NCBI RefSeq assembly: GCF_038502225.1
Contig: NC_091292.1
Location: forward strand, 52,499,006-52,563,005
DNA from: Cherax quadricarinatus
Lineage: Eukaryota > Arthropoda > Malacostraca > Decapoda > Parastacidae
Reading direction: 5' to 3'
Length of the DNA: 64,000 bases
The translations under genes and the position numbers were made by a program. A model generated the notes under the pieces. That model saw only the letters and a list, made by a program, of their open reading frames with translations, was not told where the DNA came from and ran no database searches. Shown here piece after piece: positions 21,294 through 30,477 of this stretch. The stretch's first letter is position 1, and the number at the start of each line of letters is the position of its first letter.

Positions 21294-23892
21294 ACTCACC
21301 TAATTGTACTCACCTAATTGTGGTTGCAGGGGTCGAGACTCAGCTCCTGGCCCCGCCTCTTCACTGATCGCTACTGGATCCTCTCTCTCTCTGCTTCCTG
21401 AGCTTTGTCATACCTCTTCTTAAAACTATGTATGGTTCCTGCCTCCACTACTTCACTTGCTAGGCTATTCCACTTGCTGACAACTCTATGACTGAAGAAA
21501 TACTTCCTAACGTCCCTGTGACTCGTCTGAGTCTTCAGCTTCCAGTTGTGACCCCTTGTCCCTGTGTCCCCTCTCTGGAACATCCTATCTCTGTCCACCT
21601 TGTCTATTCCCCGCAGTATCTTGTATGTCGTTATCATGTCTCCCCTGACCCTTCTGTCCTCCAGTGTCGTCAGTCCGATTTCCCTTAACCTTTCCTCGTA
21701 CGACATTCCCTTGAGCTCTGGGACTAGCCTTGTTGCAAACCTTTGTACTTTCTCTAACTTCTTGACGTGCTTGACCAGGTGTGGGTTCCAGACTGGTGCT
21801 GCATACTCCAGTATGGGCCTAACATACACAGTGTACAGTGTCTTGAACGATTCCTTATTAAGGTATCGGAACGCTATTCTCAGGTTTGCCAGGCGCCCAT
21901 ATGCTGCAGCGGTTATTTGGTTGATGTGTGCCTCCGGTGATGTGCTCGGTGTTATGGTCACCCCAAGGTCTTTCTCCCTGAGTGAGGTCTGTAGTCTTTG
22001 TCCACCTAGCCTATACTCTGTCTGCGGTCTTCTTTGCCCCTCCCCAATCTTCATGACTTTGCATTTGGCTGGATTGAATTCGAGGAGCCAGTTACTGGAC
22101 CACATGTCCAGCCTCTCCAGGTCTCTTTGCAGTCCTGCCTCATCCTCGTCCGATTTAATTCTTCTCATCAACTTCACGTCATCTGCGAACAGGGACACTT
22201 CAGAGTCTATTCCTTCCATCATGTCGTTCACATATATCAAAAATAGCACTGGTCCTAGAACTGACCCCTGTGGGACCCCGCTCGTAACAGGCGCCCACTG
22301 TGATACCTCTTCACGTACCATGACTCGTTGCTGCCTCCCTGTCAGGTATTCCCTTATCCATTGCAGTGCCCTTCCTTTTACGTGTGCCTGATCCTCCAGC
22401 TTCTGCACTAATCTCTTGTGGGGAACTGTGTCAAAGGCCTTCCTGCAGTCTAGGAAAACGCAATCTACCCAACCCTCTCTCTCGTGTCTTACTTCTGTTA
22501 CCTTGTCATAAAACTCCAGGAGGTTTGTGATACAAGATTTGCCTTCCATGAACCCATGCTGGTTTTCATTTATAATCTTGTTCCTTTCCAGGTGTTCGAC
22601 CACTCTCCTCCTGATAATCTTCTCCATGACTTTGCACACGATACATGTCAGAGACACAGGTCTGTAGTTTAGTGCCTCATTTCTGTTTCCTTTCTTAAAT
22701 ATGGGGACTACATTAGCTGTCTTCCATTTCTCAGGTAGTTGCCCAGTTTCAAGGGATGTGTTGAAGATTGTGGTTAGAGGCACACACAGCATCTCTGCTC
22801 CTTCTCTAAGGACCCATGGGGAGATGTTGTCCGGTCCCATCGCCTTTGAGGTGTTAAGGTCACTTAAGAGCTTCTTCACCTCCTCCTCAGTTGTTCGTAT
22901 GTCATCCAACACTTGTTGGTATATTCCCTCTTGATGTTCCCTTCTGTTCTGTCTTCCCACAGCCCTTCCTGTCTCTACTGTAAAAACTTCCTTAAATCTC
23001 CTGTTCAGCTCCTCACATACCTCCTGATCATTTCTTGTGAGTTCTCCACCTTCTGTCCTTAATCTGATCACCTGGTCTTTGACTGTTGTCTTCCTCCTGA
23101 TGTGGCTATACAACAGTTTCGGGTCAGTCTTGATTCTCGATGCTATGTCATTTTCATACTGTCGCTGGGCCTCCCTCCTTACCTGTGCGTACTCATTCCT
23201 GGCTCTGCGACTGATCTCCCTATTTTCGTGTGTTCTCTGCCTTCTGTACTTTTTCCATTCTCTATTGCACTTTGTTTTTGCCTCCTTACACCGTCGGGTG
23301 AACCAGGGGCTTGTTCTGGTCTTCCCGTTGTTACTGTTGCCCTTGGGAATGAACCTTTCCACTGCCTCCTTGCATTTTGTTGCTACATATTCCATCATTT
23401 CATTTACTGGCTTTCCTGCCAGTTCTCTGTCCCACTGGACCTCCCGCAGGAAGTTCTTCAACCCTATGTAGTCCCCTCTTTTATAGTCAGGTTTTTCCCA
23501 TTCTACTCCTGTTATTCTCTCCACTTGCAGCTCTACTATGTATTCAAAGCACAGAACCACGTGGTCGCTAGCTCCTAGGGGACTCTCATACTTGATGTCC
23601 TCAATGTCTGAGCTGCCCAGGGTGAACACAAGGTCCAATCTTGCTGGTTCATCCTCCCCTCTCACTCTGGTAGTGTCCTTAACATGTTGGTGCATGAGGT
23701 TTTCCAGCACCACGTCCAACATCCTGGCTCTCCATGTTTCGGGACCCCCATGTGGCTCCAGGTTTTCCCAGTCAATCTCCCTGTGGTTGAAATCCCCCAT
23801 AACCAGCAACTTTGCTCTGCTGGAGTGAGCTCTTCTTGCCACCTCAGCAAGTGTGTCCACCATTGCTCTGTTGCTCTCTTCATATTCCTCTC

Positions 23893-23893
<1 letters not shown>
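21294..23893 (-). mobile_element. Family-1 LINE, 5'-truncated, ORF2 uninterrupted
   Basis: A minus-strand copy with an unbroken ORF2 from truncation to stop, the 3' UTR box, and two AATTAGGTGAGTA tail units next to (CA)n. The 5' break is at CCTCTCTTG, where a sister (21233) has TTCTCTTGCCTCC; here it becomes (TG)n. It is nearly identical by eye to 1431-4025. ORF1 and the endonuclease N-terminus are missing, so it cannot move by itself. Confidence 0.93.
21371..23863 (-). CDS. LINE ORF2, uninterrupted RT, endonuclease N-terminus missing
   Basis: An 830-residue frame starting MVDTLAEVARRAHSSRAKLL. Endonuclease remnant: GDFNHREIDW (Asp24, Asn26), RLDLVFTLGSSD and ASDHVVLCFEY. A basic spacer follows (KCNREWKKYRRQRTHENREI). 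RT: SKAMGPDNISPWVLREGA, NYRPVSLTCIVCKVMEKIIR, QHGFMEGKSCITNLLEF, block A VFLDCRKAFDTVPH, block B SGVPQGSVLGPVLFL, and block C LFADDVKL (FADD at residues 559-562). The C-terminal domain (YVRPILEYAAPVWNPHLVKH, then LTTLEDRRVRGDMITTYKIL) is typical of CR1-like ORF2. The Met is internal to the full-length protein; the complete ORF2 begins about 145 residues earlier, judging from the copy at 8413. If transcribed it could give an RT-containing protein without a complete endonuclease. No promoter is visible, since the upstream sequence is (TG)n. It is best read as a transposon remnant with a preserved frame. Confidence 0.9.
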   Translation of the reverse strand: MVDTLAEVARRAHSSRAKLLVMGDFNHREIDWENLEPHGGPETWRARMLDVVLENLMHQHVKDTTRVRGEDEPARLDLVFTLGSSDIEDIKYESPLGASDHVVLCFEYIVELQVERITGVEWEKPDYKRGDYIGLKNFLREVQWDRELAGKPVNEMMEYVATKCKEAVERFIPKGNSNNGKTRTSPWFTRRCKEAKTKCNREWKKYRRQRTHENREISRRARNEYAQVRREAQRQYENDIASRIKTDPKLLYSHIRRKTTVKDQVIRLRTEGGELTRNDQEVCEELNRRFKEVFTVETGRAVGRQNRREHQEGIYQQVLDDIRTTEEEVKKLLSDLNTSKAMGPDNISPWVLREGAEMLCVPLTTIFNTSLETGQLPEKWKTANVVPIFKKGNRNEALNYRPVSLTCIVCKVMEKIIRRRVVEHLERNKIINENQHGFMEGKSCITNLLEFYDKVTEVRHEREGWVDCVFLDCRKAFDTVPHKRLVQKLEDQAHVKGRALQWIREYLTGRQQRVMVREEVSQWAPVTSGVPQGSVLGPVLFLIYVNDMMEGIDSEVSLFADDVKLMRRIKSDEDEAGLQRDLERLDMWSSNWLLEFNPAKCKVMKIGEGQRRPQTEYRLGGQRLQTSLREKDLGVTITPSTSPEAHINQITAAAYGRLANLRIAFRYLNKESFKTLYTVYVRPILEYAAPVWNPHLVKHVKKLEKVQRFATRLVPELKGMSYEERLREIGLTTLEDRRVRGDMITTYKILRGIDKVDRDRMFQRGDTGTRGHNWKLKTQTSHRDVRKYFFSHRVVSKWNSLASEVVEAGTIHSFKKRYDKAQEAERERIQ

Positions 23894-23984
<91 letters not shown>
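23894..23984. repeat. (TG)n linker
   Basis: A pure TG tract of about 90 bp between the broken 5' end of one LINE and the 3' tail (TACTCACCTAGTTGTATTC) of the next. Confidence 0.97.
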
Positions 23985-23987
<3 letters not shown>

Positions 23988-25083
23988 CACCTAGTTGTAT
24001 TCACCTAGCTGTGGTTGCAGGGGTCGATACACAGCTCCTGGCTCCGCCTCTTCCTGCTCCATGAGTTTTATCATACCTCTTCTTAAAGCTATGTATGAAT
24101 CCTGCCTCCACTACATCACTTCCCAGACTATTTCATTTCCTGACAACTCTATGGCTGAAGAAATACTTCCTAACATCCCGTTGACTCATCTGAGTCTTCA
24201 GCTTCCAATTGTGACCCTTTGTTTCTGTGTCCCCTCTCTGGAACATCCTGTCTTTGTCCACCTTGTCGATTCCTCTCAGTATTTTATAAGTCGTTATCAT
24301 ATCCCCCCTATCTCTCCTGCCCTCTAGTGTCGTCAGGTCGATTTCCCTTAACCTCTCCTCCTGGGACATGCCCCTTAGCTCCGGGACTAATCTTGTTGCA
24401 AGCCTTTGCACTTTCTCTAATTTCCTTACATGCTTGGCTAGGTGTGAGTTCCAAACTGGTGCTGCATACTCCAATATTGGCCTGACATACACGGTGTACA
24501 GTGTCCTGAACGATTCCTTATTGAGATGACGGATTGCTATTCTTGGGTTTGCTACGAGGCCATTTGCTGCAGCAGTTATTTAGTTGATGTGAGCCTCAGG
24601 AGATATGCCTGGTGTTATACTCACCCTAAGATCATTTTCCTTGAGTGAGGTTTGTAGTCTCTGGCCCCCTAGACTGTACTCCGTCTGCGGTCTTCTTTGC
24701 CACTCACCAATCTTCGTGACTTTGCTCTTGGCGGGGTTGAACTCCAGGAGCCAGTTGCTGGACCAGGCCTGCAGCCTGTCCATATCCCTTTGTAGTTCTG
24801 CCTGGCCCTCGTCCGACTGAATTCTTCTCAGTAACTTTACATCATCTGCAAACAGGGACACTTCTGAGTCTATTCCTTCCGTCATGTCGTTCACAAATAC
24901 CAGAAACAGCACCGGTAATAGGACTGACCCCTGTGGAACCCCGCTTGTCACAGGCGCCCACTCTGACGCCTCACCACGTCCCTTGACCCGCTGTTGTCTT
25001 CCTGACAGGTATTCCCTGATCCATTGCAGTGCCTTCCTTGTTATACCTGCCTGGTCCTCCAGCTTTTGCACTAATCTCTTGTG
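23985..25083 (-). mobile_element. Family-1 LINE, 5'-truncated in RT, broken
   Basis: A minus-strand copy from just after RT block A to the tail. The frame 24580-25071 reads MQKLEDQAGITRKALQWIRE, SGVPQGSVLLPVLFLVFVND, LFADDVKLLRRI and WSSNWLLEFNPAKSKVTKIG. It stops at TAA where sisters have CAA (HINQITAAAY). A frameshift follows near 24550. The next frame (24133-24492) reads YVRPILEYAAPVWNSHLAKH and ends at TGA in place of a conserved tryptophan (VVRKW). The 3' UTR is shorter than in sisters, because the segment GATCGCTACT...CTC is missing after GCCTCTTC. The 5' break is at CTCTTGTG followed by TATATGTG, where sisters read CTCTTGTGGGGAAC. Confidence 0.9.
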
Positions 25084-26215
25084 TATATGTGTACTAGTAC
25101 TGTTAGTTTAGCTCTAGTTCTTGTTCTTTATCTTTCCCTATGTCTAGTATATGAATCATTGCTCTGTTGTTGTTGACTATATATCATCCTATATTTTATT
25201 ATTGTCTCTTACTGTGCTCCTGGTTCTTAGTTCCTCAAATCACCAGTTGCTTCTAGCCATCTGTGCTAGCTGTCCGGTGATACTTTACTTTTATTAATCC
25301 TGAGAGGTTTATATATTAAAGAAGTATTATATCAGGAACTTCCTCTCTTACTCTCACAGAACTTCTCTTGTTGACTCTAGCCGCTCGGGAATACCACACT
25401 CTCATTCTTAAATCTCTCCCGGTTTTCTGGGAACATTGTTGTCTTGTGTTTCTGAAGATAATAGGTAAAGAATCTCCCTGGAGTTTTGATGGGTTTCCCG
25501 AACAAATATTTTTCCTTACAAGGACAGCGTTTCTCACTTATTCCATTACCCTGTTACCCTCGATTCTAGGTTTCTTGTTCATACACTTGTCTGCAGAATT
25601 TACAATGGTCTTGTCTTCTCTACATAATCTTCAACTCTTGACAAAAATAACTAATAATTATTTTGGTCTCACTTGCAATTTCTGTTACGTCCATCAACGC
25701 TTCATTTTTTTTTACCTCTACTGTTTTTGTCTTTTCCTCTCAGGTTCTCTTTCTTTTCATTTTCCTGGAGCACCATGAGAACTCTGTGTCTCCTATTCCT
25801 CAATTCTTGACCCTCAGAAGCTGCTCTCTGTACCTCTGTTTTCTCATAGTCAATTACTGTTTTTACTTTCTTCGTCCTGTTGACATGTTGAGCATTATGT
25901 CAGTTATCCACACTCATTTTTTTATTCATGTCTTTTCCTGTCCCTAATCTATTTCCACATGCTATATTTCTTATCTTTTCTACTACCTGCCTTAGCATCC
26001 AGACTTTATTGTCAAAATCCTTATTTCTTTTCTTTCACCTTCAATAATTTCCTTCAATATACTCCTGCAAATTTCTTTCACTTTCCTGAACTCTAATTTT
26101 TGTTTCTCATTCCGTCGCCTGCTCCTCAGTAATCTTTCTTTATATATCCTTTTTCTACAGTCTTCAAGGGCAACTTCCACTTTGATTTTATTTATCTCCC
26201 ATTCATTTCATTAGC
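25084..26215 (-). mobile_element. Highly decayed LINE 5' half (endonuclease start + ORF1), related to family 1
   Basis: On the minus strand, 25316-25410 reads LRMRVWYSRAARVNKRSSVR and VREEVPDIILL. This lines up with LKVWYTNADGITNKWEEWHE and VKEASPDIIAL of the intact endonuclease start. To its left (25084-25290) scattered matches to the following endonuclease part remain, for example an ACAACAGAGCAATG motif. To its right, 25992-26180 encodes a lysine/arginine/glutamate-rich helix (RLLRSRRRNEKQKLEFRKVK) that could be ORF1 coiled coil. Decay is heavy and the ORF1 assignment is uncertain. Confidence 0.5.
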
Positions 26216-26275
26216 CTTACTATGCGTGTTCCTGGTTGCCATCCCCTTTTTTGCCCTCTCGGTTACAGAGAGGGT

Positions 26276-26343
26276 GAGGGTCGTGGGTGGGGGTCGTAGG
26301 TGGGGGTCGTGGGTGTGGGTCGTGGGTGGGGGTCGTGGGTGAG
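26276..26343. repeat. GGGTCGTGGGTG minisatellite
   Basis: Five to six imperfect units of a 12- to 14-bp G-rich repeat (GGGTCGTGGGTGG). One strand is strongly G-rich and could form G-quadruplexes. A second short repeat with GAGACCGCTCA units follows at about 26384-26460. Confidence 0.8.
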
Positions 26344-26477
26344 GTCAAGGTCATTAGCATAAAGATGTGAAAAGGAGACCGCTCAGTCGCAGCCCTTTCG
26401 GGAGGAGACCGCTCAGGAAGAGACCGCTCAGGGAGAGCCACTCAGCCGCAGAGACCGCTAAGCCGCCTTCAGCACTA

Positions 26478-27045
<568 letters not shown>

Positions 27046-30000
27046 GTGAGGATCTTGTTCCAGGCATGTGCTGCATGTTCTAAGATGGGCCGGACATAAG
27101 TGAGGATCTTGTTCCAGGCATGTGCTGCATGTTCTAAGATGGGCCAGACATAAGTGAGGATCTTGTTCCAGGCATGTGATGCATGTTCTAAGATGGGCAG
27201 GACATAAGTGAGGATCTTGTTCCAGGCATGTGCTGCATGTTCTAAGATGGGTCGGACATAAGTGAGGATCTTGTTCCAGGCATGTGCTGCATGTTCTAAG
27301 ATGCGCCAGACATAAGTGAGGATCTTGTTCCAGGCATGTGCTGCATGTTCTAAGATGGGCCGGACATAAGTGAGGATCTTGTTCCAGGCATGTGCTGCAT
27401 GTTCTAAGATGGGCCAGACATAAGTGAGGATCTTGTTCCAGGCATGTGCTGCATGTTCTAAGATGGGGCGGACATAAGTGAGGATCTTGTTCCAGGTATG
27501 TGCTGCATGTTCTAAGATGGGCCAGACATAAGTGAGGATCTTGTTCCAGGCATGTGCTGCATGTTCTAAGATGGGCCAGACATAAGTGAGGATCTTGTTC
27601 CAGGCATGTGCTGCATGTTCTAAGATGGGCCAGACATAAGTGAGGATCTTGTTCCAGGCATGTGCTGCATGTTCTAAGATGGGCCAGACATAAGTGAGGA
27701 TCTTGTTCCAGGCATGTGCTGCATGTTCTAAGATGGGCCGGACATAAGTGAGGATCTTGTTCCAGGCATGTGCTGCATGTTCTAAGATGGGCCGGACATA
27801 AGTGAGGATCTTGTTCCAGGCATGTGCTGCATGTTCTAAGATGGGCCAGACATAAGTGAGGATCTTGTTCCAGGCATGTGCTGCATGTTCTAAGATGGGC
27901 CGGACATAAGTGAGGATCTTGTTCCAGGCATGTGCTGCATGTTCTAAGATGGGCCAGACATAAGTGAGGATCTTGTTCCAGGCATGTGCTGCATGTTCTA
28001 AGATGGGCCGGACATAAGTGAGGATCTTGTTCCAGGCATGTGCTGCATGTTCTAAGATGGGCCGGACATAAGTGAGGATCTTGTTCCAGGCATGTGCTGC
28101 ATGTTCTAAGATGGGCCAGACATAAGTGAGGATCTTGTTCCAGGCATGTGCTGCATGTTCTAAGATGGGCCAGACATAAGTGAGGATCTTGTTCCAGGCA
28201 TGTGCTGCATGTTCTAAGATGGGCCAGACATAAGTGAGGATCTTGTTCCAGGCATGTGCTGCATGTTCTAAGATGGGCCGGACATAAGTGAGGATCTTGT
28301 TCCAGGCATGTGCTGCATGTTCTAAGATGGGCCAGACATAAGTGAGGATCTTGTTCCAGGCATGTGCTGCATGTTCTAAGATGGGCCGGACATAAGTGAG
28401 GATCTTGTTCCAGGCATGTGCTGCATGTTCTAAGATGGGCCAGACATAAGTGAGGATCTTGTTCCAGGCATGTGCTGCATGTTCTAAGATGGGCCAGACA
28501 TAAGTGAGGATCTTGTTCCAGGCATGTGCTGCATGTTCTAAGATGGGCCGGACATAAGTGAGGATCTTGTTCCAGGCATGTGCTGCATGTTCTAAGATGG
28601 GCCGGACATAAGTGAGGATCTTGTTCCAGGCATGTGCTGCATGTTCTAAGATGGGCCGGACATAAGTGAGGATCTTGTTCCAGGCATGTGCTGCATGTTC
28701 TAAGATGGGCCGGACATAAGTGAGGATCTTGTTCCAGGCATGTGCTGCATGTTCTAAGATGGGCCGGACATAAGTGAGGATCTTGTTCCAGGCATGTGCT
28801 GCATGTTCTAAGATGGGCCGGACATAAGTGAGGATCTTGTTCCAGGCATGTGCTGCATGTTCTAAGATGGGCCAGACATAAGTGAGGATCTTGTTCCAGG
28901 CATGTGCTGCATGTTCTAAGATGGGCCGGACATAAGTGAGGATCTTGTTCCAGGCATGTGCTGCATGTTCTAAGATGGGCCAGACATAAGTGAGGATCTT
29001 GTTCCAGGCATGTGCTGCATGTTCTAAGATGGGCCAGACATAAGTGAGGATCTTGTTCCAGGCATGTGCTGCATGTTCTAAGATGGGCCAGACATAAGTG
29101 AGGATCTTGTTCCAGGCATGTGCTGCATGTTCTAAGATGGGCCAGACATAAGTGAGGATCTTGTTCCAGGCATGTGCTGCATGTTCTAAGATGGGCCAGA
29201 CATAAGTGAGGATCTTGTTCCAGGCATGTGCTGCATGTTCTAAGATGGGCCGGACATAAGTGAGGATCTTGTTCCAGGCATGTGCTGCATGTTCTAAGAT
29301 GGGCCGGACATAAGTGAGGATCTTGTTCCAGGCATGTGCTGCATGTTCTAAGATGGGCCAGACATAAGTGAGGATCTTGTTCCAGGCATGTGCTGCATGT
29401 TCTAAGATGGGCCAGACATAAGTGAGGATCTTGTTCCAGGCATGTGCTGCATGTTCTAAGATGGGCCAGACATAAGTGAGGATCTTGTTCCAGGCATGTG
29501 CTGCATGTTCTAAGATGGGCCAGACATAAGTGAGGATCTTGTTCCAGGCATGTGCTGCATGTTCTAAGATGGGCCGGACATAAGTGAGGATCTTGTTCCA
29601 GGCATGTGCTGCATGTTCTAAGATGGGCCGGACATAAGTGAGGATCTTGTTCCAGGCATGTGCTGCATGTTCTAAGATGGGCCAGACATAAGTGAGGATC
29701 TTGTTCCAGGCATGTGCTGCATGTTCTAAGATGGGCCAGACATAAGTGAGGATCTTGTTCCAGGCATGTGCTGCATGTTCTAAGATGGGCCAGACATAAG
29801 TGAGGATCTTGTTCCAGGCATGTGCTGCATGTTCTAAGATGGGCCAGACATAAGTGAGGATCTTGTTCCAGGCATGTGCTGCATGTTCTAAGATGGGCCA
29901 GACATAAGTGAGGATCTTGTTCCAGGCATGTGCTGCATGTTCTAAGATGGGCCAGACATAAGTGAGGATCTTGTTCCAGGCATGTGCTGCATGTTCTAAG

Positions 30001-30446
30001 ATGGGCCAGACATAAGTGAAGATCTTGTTCCAGGCACGTGCTGCATGTTCTAAGATGGGCCGGACATAAGTGAGGATCTTGTTCCAGGCATGTGCTGCAT
30101 GTTCTAAGATGGGCCGGACATAAGTGAGGATCTTGTTCCAGGCATGTGCTGCATGTTCTAAGATGGGCCAGACATAAGTGAGGATCTTGTTCCAGGCATG
30201 TGCTGCATGTTCTAAGATGGGCCAGACATAAGTGAGGATCTTGTTCCAGGCATGTGCTGCATGTTCTAAGATGGGCCAGACATAAGTGAGGATCTTGTTC
30301 CAGGCATGTGCTGCATGTTCTAAGATGGGCCAGACATAAGTGAGGATCTTGTTCCAGGCATGTGCTGCATGTTCTAAGATGGGCCAGACATAAGTGAGGA
30401 TCTTGTTCCAGGCATGTGCTGCATGTTCTAAGATGGGCCAGACATA
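27046..30446. repeat. 54-bp satellite, ~63 units, derived from LINE ORF2
   Basis: 3,401 bp of tandem 54-bp units (63 units, the last one base short), beginning GTGAGGATCTTGTTCCAGGC and containing GCATGTTCTAAGATGGG. Read on the minus strand, each unit encodes 18 residues, YVRPILEHAAHAWNKILT, homologous to YVRPILEYAAPVWNPHL in the C-terminal domain of family-1 ORF2. Since 54 is a multiple of three, the minus-strand frame stays open through the whole array, but it contains no Met codon and hits a stop at 27033-27035. Units are almost identical. The main variable site is CCGG versus CCAG (Arg or Trp on the minus strand). The array ends exactly where the next LINE begins at 30447. Confidence 0.96.
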
Positions 30447-30477
30447 CCTGGAGTTTACCTGGAGAGAGTTCCGGGGG

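Noticed and set aside
17197..25083. Host gene cluster or immune-type system on the minus strand
   Set aside because: Every coding stretch here carries CR1-like endonuclease, RT or C-terminal LINE motifs. No other protein family is present.
26276..26460. Possible G-quadruplex promoter or origin-like element
   Set aside because: It is only a short G-rich minisatellite with no gene beside it. Structure is possible but function is unsupported.
27046..30446. CRISPR-like array (regular repeats)
   Set aside because: The units are contiguous 54-bp copies with no unique spacers, derived from LINE coding sequence, in a eukaryotic context.
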